Assembly (NCBI GenBank): GCA_014529385.2
Contig: CM043959.1
Span: forward strand, 11,374,809-11,438,808
DNA length: 64,000 nucleotides
Reading direction: 5' to 3'
DNA from: Adiantum capillus-veneris
Taxonomy: Eukaryota; Streptophyta; Polypodiopsida; Polypodiales; Pteridaceae
Shown here: in pieces, positions 30,681-40,721 of the stretch
How positions within the stretch are numbered: the stretch's first letter is position 1
How the letters are laid out: every line of letters starts with the position of its first letter
Position numbers and translations under genes: made by a program
The notes under the pieces: generated by a model
What the model was told of the DNA's origin: nothing
The model's input: only the letters and a program-made list of their open reading frames with translations
The model's database searches: none

Positions 30681-30771
30681 AAGTGAGAGAGTAAACAATT
30701 ACACAAACAGCTCCAATTTATTTTAAAATAGAGTATGGTAATTACAATTTGGAGCTTTAGCACAACTTAGC

Positions 30772-31002
30772 TCAAAATAGGATGAAGATCGACACATCAA
30801 AGGAATGGTAATAGTCTAGTAAGGGTAGAATGACAGGATGAGGAGAGCGCAAGATTTCCCCGGCCAAGTCTCTCGGCTCCAAACAACAGGGCTATTCTTT
30901 GCTGATAAAGATTTTTCTATCAATAAAAATATTCACACGGATATGACGCACAAAATGGAAAGGAAACATGCGGGGATCATCATTCTCATTATTGGCATCC
31001 AT
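30772..31002 (-). pseudogene. Small leader protein 2 of Element 4, frame-shifted
   Basis: From ATG 31000-31002 the frame gives HIRVNIFIDRKIF. A shifted frame then gives QRIALLFGAERLG, and a return gives EILRSPHPVILPLLDYY and SFDVSIFILF before TGA 30772-30774. It aligns along its length with the two small ORFs of Element 1 and sits at the same place before gag. Two frameshifts break it. Confidence 0.6.
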
Positions 31003-31018
31003 ACTTACACACAAGAGC

Positions 31019-31603
31019 CTAGCTTAGTTGCACCACCTTGGGACCAATGAGCCTGATCAGCCATAGAAGGTCAGCACCTCGGATCACTTCGACTCTTCCT
31101 GATGCATCTGTGAAGACGTAAGGCGTGATGGCAACACTTTGTACAATGCTGAGCCTTTTAGCAAGCAACAATTGGATGCTATTACCATAATCAGCATGAC
31201 GAATGAAAGTGACACCATTAATGTGCAGCACATCATCAACTAAGATAGTTTCCTTAGATTGAGATAACTTCTTGAAAATTAGCAGCAAAGGTAGGGCGGG
31301 GAGGCTTTTCACCCGGTCTCCAAAGCACTTTGGACAATATCCAAAGTGATCTTCACGCGGACAGGAGGTTGGCTTGGGATTGGTGGTGTCTGGATTCATA
31401 AAGTGCACTGGGAGCACTCGCAGACGGGCGGCAATCTTGTAGGCAAGCCTTCGCCTCTTTGCTTCAGGAGGATTTAGGGGTGAGAGTCGTGGTTGCAAGT
31501 TGGAGGTTGAAGTTGGTTGCTCACTAGCCTTTTTCTTGCCTGTAGTGGTCATGTAATCCCTTATTAATGAGATTAAGCCAAATATTACCTTACGCTTGAG
31601 CAC
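31019..31603 (-). CDS. Leader ORF1 protein of Element 4 (up to 194 aa)
   Basis: This is the counterpart of 8545-9048 in Element 1. The shared order is PRL...PPEAKRRRL, a Cys cluster (C-x8-C-x2-C) with VKSLPALP, then LHINGVTFI, YGNSIQLLLAKRLSIV, VAITPY and an IGPKVVQL end. The first Met at 31603 may not be the true start, because a Met-Thr-Thr at about 31552 gives a form closer in length to Element 1. The product is unknown. The Cys cluster suggests metal or nucleic-acid binding. Confidence 0.75.
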   Translation of the reverse strand: MLKRKVIFGLISLIRDYMTTTGKKKASEQPTSTSNLQPRLSPLNPPEAKRRRLAYKIAARLRVLPVHFMNPDTTNPKPTSCPREDHFGYCPKCFGDRVKSLPALPLLLIFKKLSQSKETILVDDVLHINGVTFIRHADYGNSIQLLLAKRLSIVQSVAITPYVFTDASGRVEVIRGADLLWLIRLIGPKVVQLS

Positions 31604-31805
31604 GCGCTGCGGCCTTGGGCCACTTAGGTGTAGAGGTGATCTTCCTCCTCTTAGTCGGCTCCTCAGGAAAGAGAGGTCTGGTGATGCTTTCTCTTCCCTT
31701 AATGTGTGTCACGGTACCTTCGTGTATGTTGATGTAGAATATTTCAAGCTCGTGTGCGTTGGAGGTTTCTGGAGCACTCATAGGTTGAGAGGAGAGGTAT
31801 ATCAA
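31590..31805 (-). CDS. Element 4 leader ORF, middle frame
   Basis: This 71-codon frame overlaps ORF1 by 14 bases. It includes HELEIFYINIHEGTVTHIKG and a basic end (TKRRKITSTPKWPKAAARA). An ATG lies a few codons in (MSAPETS). It may be an upstream part of ORF1 separated by a frameshift. No relative was found in Element 1. Confidence 0.35.
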   Translation of the reverse strand: MIYLSSQPMSAPETSNAHELEIFYINIHEGTVTHIKGRESITRPLFPEEPTKRRKITSTPKWPKAAARAQA

Positions 31806-31987
31806 GCTCTTCTTCTCACTCTCCTTCGTTGGCGACGATCAAGAACAAGGCATGTAGAAGAACTTACTTCTTGAATTTCAATGACACTGCAACCTGGTAA
31901 CAAGACCTCGATGAGAGCTTTTAAGGCCTCTAAAGCCTCCTCCTCTTTTGTTCTCCAATTTGCAAACTCTTCATGCCATTCGTCCAT
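31802..31987 (-). CDS. Element 4 leader ORF, first frame
   Basis: This 61-aa frame begins 52 bases from the primer site: MDEWHEEFANWRTKEEEALE, a Leu-rich helix, and an Arg-rich end (RRQRRRVRRR). Its TGA overlaps the next frame by four bases. No family is recognised. Confidence 0.35.
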   Translation of the reverse strand: MDEWHEEFANWRTKEEEALEALKALIEVLLPGCSVIEIQEVSSSTCLVLDRRQRRRVRRRA

Positions 31988-32038
31988 GTTGTAGATTGCA
32001 CATCTTCATTGCTTGTGTACTGAAGGTCTGTGTAGCCC

Positions 32039-32056
32039 TCCTCAGTGGGGGCACCA
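32039..32056 (-). promoter_or_regulatory. Primer binding site of Element 4
   Basis: TGGTGCCCCCACTGAGGA on the minus strand is identical to Element 1 and lies three bases from the LTR. Confidence 0.75.
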
Positions 32057-32059
32057 AAA

Positions 32060-33562
32060 TAATAGCGGGAAAAAGAGCAGTGCAATCGGGTGGCCTCTGT
32101 ACTCGTGCACACTCCACAAACCACGCCTCATGCAAACAAGCAAAGAACAAATCAAAGGGGGCACCACCCTAAATTAAGAGGTTTAGGGACCTCACACATA
32201 GTGCACATAGGCAAGTGAGCCTTCTGGCATTATGATGGCATCAAAACATATGGCAAAACACATAGAAACGAAGCTTAGGGACCTTATGTAGCATATATAT
32301 TCACAAGACATCAGCTTAACAATACAACGGCATCTGATCATACATAACAAGGATATAGAGAAGCAAGCCAAGGATGGCATAATCCCTTGTCAAAAACAAT
32401 CAACCCAGCAAGTATGTATGATCCTACTAGCAACACATCAATACCTTAGAGAATGATGGCGAGGATGGTGGCCATGGAGCATGAGAGAAGACTCCTTATT
32501 TAGGTTTTAAGGCTAGTAATGTAGCACACTAGAGGGAGAGAGAGAGAGGGAGAGAGAGTAGAGCTCCATCCATAGCTCCTCATTGTGAGCAATGTCGTCA
32601 TAGCTTCATTGCTTGGTGAAGTGGGTGAAGTGTTGTTTTTGAGTGAGAGAAGGCCTCCTTATATAGGTTTCTGAGAGGGTTTAGGATTAGGGATAAACAT
32701 GCTTAAATTCGCTGATTGGGGTTACTTTTTGCTTAGGGTGGTCAACAGATTGAGGTCACCTGATATGTCACCATCAAGATATTCTCTAGAGTGATGTGAG
32801 AGGGGAGGATAAATGCTGATTTTTCTGATTGTGACACATGGGGATAAGGCCTTGACCAGCATTTAAGAGCAGGTAGGTGGCTGTTGAAACTGGAGGTTCT
32901 GCACATGACCTGCTGGGTCCTCCTGAATATCAAATTCTCAAAAAATCCTCAACCATGGCTTCTTTTGACATGTGTTCTTTGAAAAAATCAGCATGTCTCT
33001 TTTCAACTCAAAAGTCTTTATCCTTGTTGACTCACCTTTACCATAAGATTTTCCCCTTTTCTCCTTCTGTAACTGCATTGTTGATGCCCAATCACTGCTT
33101 CTAGTAACAATGAACTGTTACCTACCAAATACTTATGGTGCAGTAAAAAATATTTACCATGGGTAAAAAAAGTTACTGCAGGTAAAAAGTGATTTGTATT
33201 TACCATGTAGGTGAAAGATATTTACTGTAGGTAAAAAATATTTACCGTGGTAAAAAATATTTACTGTCGGTAAAAAAGTGAAAACGGAGTATGCTGTGCT
33301 GTGAGTCCACACGAACATCCTCGTGTCAATTTCACTAGAAATTCACACCTAGAATGGGCTATTCTATAAGATATAGGTTGTAGGCATGCATAAGAGCTCG
33401 TTCCCACGTATCTTCTGTCCATGGCACTTTTTACTCTTTGGTGCTTGTGAAGTAGATTTTTCTTTTCTTTCGAGATCCCTTGGACTAGAGTATCCTCATC
33501 TCCCCAACAACTGACTGTGCCTTTATTGCATCTTCAGAAGGGGTCCTAAAAACCATGCATCA
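32060..33562 (-). repeat. 5' LTR of Element 4
   Basis: This 1503-bp partner of 26129-27627 starts TAATAGCGGG where the partner has TGATAGTGGG. TATA box at 32658-32667, (GA)n at about 32532-32565, palindromic cluster at about 33137-33283. Confidence 0.93.
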
Positions 33563-33567
33563 ATGAG
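33563..33567. repeat. Target-site duplication ATGAG, right copy (Element 4)
   Basis: This is an exact match to 26124-26128. Confidence 0.9.
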
Positions 33568-34690
33568 GTTTTTGGCCTGCCTAAGAGGGGGGCAAACACA
33601 ATCAATAGATTTTTTTTGGATATTTTGACAGATCTACACTACTATGTAGTAAGTTTGTGATTTCGGTAACAACATTGGAACCCGCACTACATCTGGCCAC
33701 TATGGGAGGTGGAGAGAGAGAGGGGAGAGAAGCACTCTCCAAGGCAGACAATCGCAACAATGTCAGCAAAAGTACCCATTATATCTACTCATCAGGAAAC
33801 CACACAAAGCAGAGAGCCCATTTCGAGGAGCAGTCGCCTCTGTCTATCCCAAAGTGTGCATCCTCCTCACCCTGCTGCATTGTAACTCTAGCTATGGGAA
33901 GCGAGAGCCTTGTTGCAGAGAAACTAGGAATTGTAGTGGAGCTTAATCTTCCCGAGTGCCGCCTTTCCGAGATTGGAGTGCAGGGCTAGCAACAAAGGAA
34001 GGATTGGAATTTTTGGCCCTAGGACTCGGGCCTGGCCTCCTGCTGCCCTCTTTGACTTGAATGCTTTGAACTCCTCTTCTCTGCAATTAGCGGCTCTTTC
34101 TGCTTCTCGATCTGATCTGTCCAGCTATACGCCAGGCATTTCTTGCATTGAAAGCAAGGTTCCATAGAGCACCCGCCGGAGTTCCATGTACATTCCCCTT
34201 CCATTGTCTTGAGAATAGGCATGTCCTTGAGCTCTCATATCCTCCTTTGGAGTGCCTCCTTTCTCTTCCTTGCTTGCTCCCTCTCTTTCCTGCTAATGGC
34301 GGTTCTGATTAGCCTTGCTTGCATGGATCGGATACTACTTTCATCATTAGGAAATTTCAGAGGTCATTTGGAGGGCCATATGAAGAGAGAGAATAATAGA
34401 GCGCGTCCAATGAGCACGAAGGCTACGTTACGTAGGAAAGTACGTGGAAAGACTCAAAAAATAAGAAAATAGCATAAAACTTTCACGAATCTAGGATTGT
34501 AGCATCGTAATTTCCTTCCTTTTACTGAGCTTTTAGGTGCTTGCATGTGGTCCCACTTCTGATATTCTCTTATGGTCATTAACGTACTGGAGGGTGACCA
34601 TTAAGCCCGCACAAGATATTGGAATTCTAAAACACTTTCCCTCCATTAGAATGCTTTCAAAGTGAATCCCCCTCCACTAAAGCTTTTCTC
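33568..34690. other. Spacer with a possible minus-strand exon remnant
   Basis: On the minus strand, 34222-34019 encodes a Cys-rich then charged stretch (CSMEPCFQCKKCLAYSW, then EKQKEPLIAEKRSSKH). Upstream in the same frame, past one TGA, is a helical segment (RTAISRKEREQARKRKEAL). This could be a broken exon. I recognise no family. Plus-strand frames here look like shadows. Confidence 0.3.
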
Positions 34691-35003
34691 TGAGAGCTAT
34701 GGCTTCCACGTCTTCTCGCCCAAGAGGCTCCAGGTGTTTATTGTCTCTCACACCAACAACCAACAACTGCACTTTGCCTAGAAGGCCAAGTAGTAGCATA
34801 TCCTCAATTACAATACCAGCTTCAATAAGTGCAGAGAACCAATGGGTTGGACAAAGGATAAACAAAGGTTCATGGATCCTCATGCAACCAAGAAGACCCA
34901 AGAGGTCTAGTGGTATCAACGTTTACCGCTCATCATGGAAGGCCAGAGTGTTGGATTTCAAAGTTGAAATCGGCAAAAGATATACATCAACCACATTGCA
35001 ATT

Positions 35004-35182
35004 GTAAGTACTCTTGACATGTGAACTTACTGATACTCTCATTATAACTTTTCTTATATATTTTGCAATGTTTCTCCCGCTTGTTATGAGCAATGTCTCC
35101 ATTCTTCACAGCTCAATTACATTAGATTTGTCATTTGTACTTATTGATACTCTTAGTTTAACTCTTCTTATATATATTGCAG
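35004..35182 (+). other. Probable intron (GT-AG) before the unknown ORF
   Basis: A consensus donor GTAAGT at 35004 and a TATATATTGCAG acceptor ending at 35182 bound a 179-bp T-rich segment. The exon upstream would be within about 34860-35003, but its frame is uncertain: 34699-35003 is open in more than one frame and on both strands. Confidence 0.45.
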
Positions 35183-35210
35183 ATGTTTATCCCTCTTATT
35201 ATGAGCAATG
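35025..35210. repeat. Tandem duplication of an intron end and exon start (about 115-bp period)
   Basis: 35025-35095 and 35139-35210 are similar copies running from ACTTA(C/T)TGATACTCT to TTATGAGCAATG. Only the second retains the AG acceptor. Confidence 0.7.
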
Positions 35211-35967
35211 GGAGCCTGTGGAGTGCATAATAGGCCTCTTCCATGTTGTTCATGCCCACATTGGTTCTCTACAGTATTCAGGGAGGAGCAGCAAAAGACT
35301 GGCTGATGAGGGAATATTTTTTTATGACCACTTCTACCAACTCAGCTCAGGGAATAAGAATGGCATGTTGGTGAAAGTGCCTCTACCAACGGATTGGAAC
35401 ACTGTGGACTGGCCAGTTCCTGAGGAAACAATGGTGGAGGCAATGCGAAGTAAGCTCTACAAGGATATACAAAGGTCTCTACGTAGCTCTATTACCCCCA
35501 AACTGGTTAGAATTGCAAACTTCTGTCCTGTTGCACTCTTCATAGAGCTGTTTCATAGCTACAACATCCGTGTTACGAAAACTATGTTCATGTGCAAGTC
35601 ATTTCAGCAGTCATCCTGTGACAAACTTCTTGATAGAGGATGGTATGCAAAGGAAGAGATTGGTTTACGGTGCGAGGTCGCGCTTGATACTCTAGTTGTC
35701 AAGTACATGATTGCAAGCCAATCACTGTTATTCTCGTTTTGGTATATGCGATCACAAATGCTCAACGGTAACTACATTCCTATGGACCAGGTTTCTGTAG
35801 GTTTGGAAGATAATCCTGCTGTGGATGTGGAAGTGATTGATAAAGAGCATGGCCTACTGTTGGTGGTTCCAATAAGGGAGCTATGCAGTCTTCAGCATTT
35901 ACGGCATGACATAATTGAAGAGTCAATGGACAAGGACGTACGAGAGACCTGCAGAGGGAGAGTATGA
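35183..35967 (+). CDS. Unknown plant protein, C-terminal exon (about 261 aa)
   Basis: The exon is open from the acceptor to TGA at 35965-35967. It contains YPSYYEQWEPVECIIGLFHV, RLADEGIFFYDHFYQLSSG, VKVPLPTDWNTVDWPVPEET, FHSYNIRVTKTMFMCKSFQ and an acidic/hydrophobic end (DVEVIDKEHGLLLVVPIREL). Composition is like that of a normal soluble protein with no internal stops, unlike its surroundings. I recognise no domain. The open frame also extends back through the intron to 35014, which is probably chance. It is either a host gene fragment or part of an unrecognised transposon. Confidence 0.5.
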
Positions 35968-37232
35968 GCGACCTGAGCGACCCAAAGTTTTTACAGAAGA
36001 TAGCCGGGTCAATATCAAGGGCGAATAAAGCAACTGGAAGGTGTTGAAGGGCCGCCAGCTGAAGGGAGAAAGGTTTGGTGCTATTGGTTGTGTCCGTGTT
36101 GCGGTAAACGAAGGCTTCAGAGCGTTTGCTGTCCGTGAGCCGCATTTAAAAGAAGGGCGCAGAGGGTTGGGGGGCTGCCACCAGAAGGAGAGGGCACTTT
36201 AAAAAAAAATGGCGTTGCCTTTGTTTGTTGCGAGCAGGTTTGCATCATGGAAATTAGTTAGGGAGTTGGGGCTGCTGAGAGGTGCCGTGAGCAGGCCAGG
36301 AAGAGCCTAGCAGGAGGTCGAGCGGGGTTGAAAGAGGAAAGGGGTGGGAGGAGAGAATAAGGAGGTTCAAGAAAAGAAGGGTGCGTTACCGGTGGAGTTG
36401 AAGGTCGGAGAAGCACGAGGCTTGGGAGAGAGAGCACAAAGGGGAAGAGTTAAGAAAAAAGGCCGCAAGTTGCAGGGGAAAGAAGAGAAGCGGAGACGCC
36501 GAAGAGGAGAGCAAGACTAGGTATTGAAGGCCGTCAAGGAAGCACTATTGGGTGGATATGCCGATGGCAATGGTTAAACATCGCGGTGCTTACCTCTGTG
36601 TAGGTGCATGTGACCGGTTGCGTTGGTCATGCACATTTTTGGAGGGCTAGCACCGGTTCAAGCATTGTATACAGCTAGAGGCGCTGAGCTCTCACCTGCC
36701 CGCATGCGGGCATAGCGGTACAGGTGTAGGCTGTGAGCGTGAACATTGAGCTTTACCGGATATCGGCTGGGACGTGCTTCCCATCGTGGCAAGCACCCCG
36801 AGATATAACCAACGCATATGCCGATGCGGGGAACTGAAAGCGTTTGAGCAAGGTCTCGTGTCGTGAGTTGGGATTGATGGTAAAGCACTATTAAGCATGG
36901 AAATCCAAAGACGTAGCAGCAGGAGAGGATATCCATGCTTATTATCCATCGCGGATTCGCCAAAAGTTACACCATGGAGCGTGTTTTTTTAGTGGTTTAA
37001 GCTAATTCGTTGTTTGAGTGCATATTTATTAGTTTCTCAATATCATGCTTATGTACTGTGGGTCGTATATCCAAGTGATTCTAGTGCGAGTGTGGTGTAA
37101 GTAGCCTTGAGGTGTGCTGGGTGTGTGAGTTTGTATACGTGCTACATAATGCCTCAATAGACTCCCAAGTCATGAATGAACGTTTTCTACAATGCCAATG
37201 TAAAGTTACAGCACCGGAGGACTCCCGTGGAT
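35968..37232. other. No gene seen
   Basis: 36180-36530 is purine-rich on the plus strand. A minus-strand frame at 36658-36963 has no recognisable motif and overlaps another open frame. Confidence 0.5.
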
Positions 37233-37399
37233 CATGCTTCTTACATTACACCACCCATATTAATCCCAACTCAAAACCATGTTCTTCGTTGAAAAAGGAA
37301 ACCTAGCTAACCCTTACATGCTTCTTACATTACACCACCCATATTAATCCCAACTCAAAACCATGCTCTTCGTTGAAAAAGGACACCGTGCTAACCTTA
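37233..37399. repeat. Tandem duplication, about 84-bp period
   Basis: CATGCTTCTTACATTACACC begins at 37233 and at 37317. The copies differ at few positions. Confidence 0.85.
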
Positions 37400-37783
37400 C
37401 ATGCTTGAGTCTATCTCCTTGTCAGCAATACGCAGTATCATAGTCATTCGGCTTAGTTCCCACTCCCTTTGATGTGAGACAAGACATTGAGACAATGGAG
37501 AAGAGTCAAATAAATTGTGCACATTATGCTCACTATAAGTTTGAGAGTATGGGTACCACACACTACTAGAGTGCTCAACTTTTGGTCACATCCAAACTTG
37601 TGTCCCTTACATTTTTAGCCATGACTTAGACTTGCATACTTTCCTCTCTCATCCACATTGTGGGCTCTCCATTTTAACTCTCATCACCACATTTTTGGAG
37701 CATCGAGAATCACTCATCAATCACACACATAATATATCACATGTAACTTTGGTCCCATAGGTCATATTTGACGGTCGAGGATG

Positions 37784-37830
<47 letters not shown>

Positions 37831-38892
37831 CATTGCTCATCACCATGTACTACTAGTTGTGTTGTAGTACTCTAAATTGTCTTTTTTTTGTTGTTGTAGG
37901 AATTTAGTGTTCCCAATTTGGTGAATTCTTGATGTACCATGCTGCTAAAAGCATTGTTGAACACCCACTCTCTCAATTGCCTTAAATTTTGTTATCATGA
38001 TACTAGACATGTGATTCAATGTTGGTCTATTTACCTACCATATGTTTCCTTAGCCTTCAAAACACATGCATACATCCTTAATCAAATTTGAAGGTTAAAA
38101 GTTATCCCTAGGTGGCAATTTTGACCTATGGACTCCGAAATAGCCAACTTTGATCCTGGTTGAGCATCTTGAGATTAATTTTACCTAGCATGGCATTATT
38201 GAGTTTCCATTGACATGCAAATGGTACTAGTGCCATAAGTTGTGTGTTTTTTGATGTGTAAGACCTATAATATCGTCATACTAGTCTATATTGTTATTTC
38301 TACCATTTTTGGCTTTGGCTTGAGTCCCTGCATCCTGCGGAATAGGTAAGGCTAATTAGATCAATGGATGTCGAGTATAAAGTATCATTTGCCACTAACC
38401 AATGAGTAGGTTTCACTTAACCAAAGAAAATTGTCTTTTGATTTGACTTTGGTGCGGCTTGGCTGGAGTATGGTGATGGCCGTGGCAGGGTCGTCGACAT
38501 GGTGGCAACCCGGTTGGTCGGATGGTGATGGGGACTTTGGGCCAGCCCCCCTTGTGGTATTATGTTTGATTTGCTAGTTACATATGGTGGTACGTGTGTA
38601 CTTGTGGACATGGTGGGTTGGGTGGTAGGCCACCTAATATGGTGGCATCCTTCTGGTCCGATGTATTTATTTTGTATGCTTTATTACGTATCAAGGTTGT
38701 GGGTCCTTGTAAAAGCTAGGACTTTGGATCTCTGTGTTGTTTGGTATGGTCGTATCATGGGATGTCCGGCTTGATTTGAGGAGGACTACCTTTGTGATTT
38801 TTTTTGACTTTTTAATTCATTTCACTCACTAATGTGAGTTGCAAAAAAAAAAAAGAGAGATCTCTTCCTAAATTTTTTGAGAAAAGCCTCTT

Positions 38893-38895
<3 letters not shown>
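37400..38895. other. No gene seen; (CT)n at 37786-37827
   Basis: This is AT-rich intergenic sequence with one CT microsatellite. A GTGG-rich stretch at 38450-38660 has open frames on both strands but no domain. Confidence 0.5.

Positions 38896-38967
<72 letters not shown>
38896..38967. repeat. (GA)n microsatellite
   Basis: About 72 bp of pure GA, followed by a (GT)n tract at 39054-39076. Confidence 0.95.
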
Positions 38968-38970
<3 letters not shown>

Positions 38971-39107
38971 ATAAGAATAAAACCTCTTTTAACTCTCTCA
39001 TCCAAAGGTAAACGGCATAAATTAAGGAAGAAAAGCTAGATACCTAGAAAGCTTTGTGTGTGTGTGTGTGTGTGTTTGAAAATCTTGCATTATGTGAGAG
39101 AATATAT

Positions 39108-39527
39108 TATATAGAAAAGAGAAACTACAATTATGCCATGATCAATCCGAGCCGTGGCCAAAAAAATACAGCTAGACATAATTAAATACATAACCATTCA
39201 CAACAACCTTAATCATATACATAATTTTGTAGACAAATGAAGCATACCAGAATAGGGTGAGATCCACTCGAGGGGTGCCACCATGCGGGGTGGACTGCCA
39301 CCACGATCCCACATGCCTTGTGAGCAGGCAGCAATACATCCAGATGACTCCAAGGACCGAGCAAAACAACAACATATAGAAAAAAGAAACTACAATTATG
39401 GCATGATCAATTCGATCCATGGACAAAAAGTGCAGCTAAAACTATTCTCTCTTCCTTTTACAAGAAGACATAATCAAATACACAACCATTCATAACAACC
39501 TTAATCATATACATAATTTTGTAGACC
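39108..39527. repeat. Local duplication, about 265-bp period
   Basis: 39108-39236 and 39374-39527 share GAAACTACAATTATG, the ACAACCTTAATCATATACAT block and TTTTGTAGAC. The segment between them (39239-39372) has its own copy at 40307-40441. Confidence 0.75.
39239..39372. repeat. Dispersed repeat, copy 1 (copy 2 at 40307-40441)
   Basis: Both copies contain GAAGCATACC, AATAGGGTGAGATC and GCCACCATGCG-GGTGGACT. Nothing identifies the family. 39528-40306 and 40442-40716 hold no gene. A G-run lies at 39687-39704. Confidence 0.7.
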
Positions 39528-40306
39528 CGGGGGATTCACCATGAAAAACTTACCGTACCATGTAAGTGCAAGGGAGCAGGTTTTCTTACAAGCTACATAA
39601 GTGTATAAGTTAGGCGCAAGCCCCAATAATTTATCTCTCAAGCTTAAAAATAAGGGAGGGGGTATCACATTTATTGGTGTGTATTGGGGTGGGGGGGGGG
39701 GGGGAGTGAGAAAAGGGAAAAATGAGAGGAAGTTTTATGTTTCAAAATCATGGCTTCCCAAAGGAGCCTTCCCTCGAACTAGTGAGTCAATAGCTATAAA
39801 GATACATGCAAGAACTAACACTGCTTTGTATCAATTGCTTGTTTTGAGATTATAGTTCATTTGCTGAAGGATCAAAGCTATAAAGAGTTTGTATAGATAC
39901 AAATTTATACGGAGAACCTAGCACAAATTTATATAATGAGTTATTTAGATGGGTCAAAATTGGACGAGTAGCTAGAGTGCAGGCTGAACGGGCACATAGT
40001 TTGAAAGTCAAACTAAGACAAATTGAGGGTACATCTAGTTATCTACATAAGTGGTTCCTAAGTACGTTGCCAGTCACTATGCTATATGCACTTTGACTAA
40101 TGTTACTCAGTTAGATAATGTGAGACCTAAATTTTATATGGAATATAGGGGTATGATAATTTTTCGCATTGATTGTGGTATAAGCGTAGAAAGGGGGGTT
40201 ACATTTCCTCATATGAGTCGTATATAGGGGTTTTATCAAAGTTGTCCACTCGCAACTGGCATCGTAATTAGTATATAGAGTGAATCCCTCGGGCTGTAAA
40301 CAAACG

Positions 40307-40441
40307 AAGCATACCAAAATAGGGTGAGATCTGCTCGAGGGATGCCACCATGCGAGGTGGACTACCACCCCGAACCCACATGCACTTCGAGCACGCAATA
40401 ATACATCCAAACGACTCCAAGGACTGAGTAAAATAGCAACA
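40307..40441. repeat. Dispersed repeat, copy 2
   Basis: This is a diverged copy of 39239-39372 in the same orientation. Confidence 0.7.
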
Positions 40442-40716
40442 CTAGGAGCGTATGATACGAGATAAACCACAAGTGATACATGGGGGATCATTATGAAGTA
40501 TCAGCTACCACCTCACACAACAAGATCACCATGCATCAACACCTATTGTTGAAGCGGAACTAGAGACCACCCACATGCCTGAGAGTAAGCACTTCCACAT
40601 GGATCTATCAAGAAGACCACAACCTTTTGAAGTCGAGATAGCAACCAACCTTTGTACACCACAACAAGACCATCCCAAAGCCAGTAAAACTACGAATCCA
40701 CCACAGGACCAAGATG

Positions 40717-40721
40717 CCCAA
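40717..40721. repeat. Target-site duplication CCCAA, left copy (Element 5)
   Basis: CCCAA directly precedes the left LTR and is repeated at 55314-55318. Confidence 0.88.

Larger units (their letters stand above)
26129..33562 (-). mobile_element. Element 4: non-autonomous relative of Element 1 with captured gene sequence
   Basis: This 7434-bp element has two 1.5-kb LTRs and ATGAG target duplications. It shares with Element 1 the primer binding site, the leader proteins, gag, the protease and the stem-loop and polypurine tract before the 3' LTR. Coding similarity ends at the start of RT, where about 0.9 kb of unrelated, exon-like sequence replaces RT, RNase H and integrase. It therefore depends on another element for reverse transcription and integration. 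Confidence 0.92.

Noticed and set aside
34677-34919. 80-aa minus-strand ORF opposite a plus-strand ORF at 34699
   Set aside because: Both strands are open and neither has a recognised motif, so I could not choose; mentioned only as an uncertain upstream exon region.
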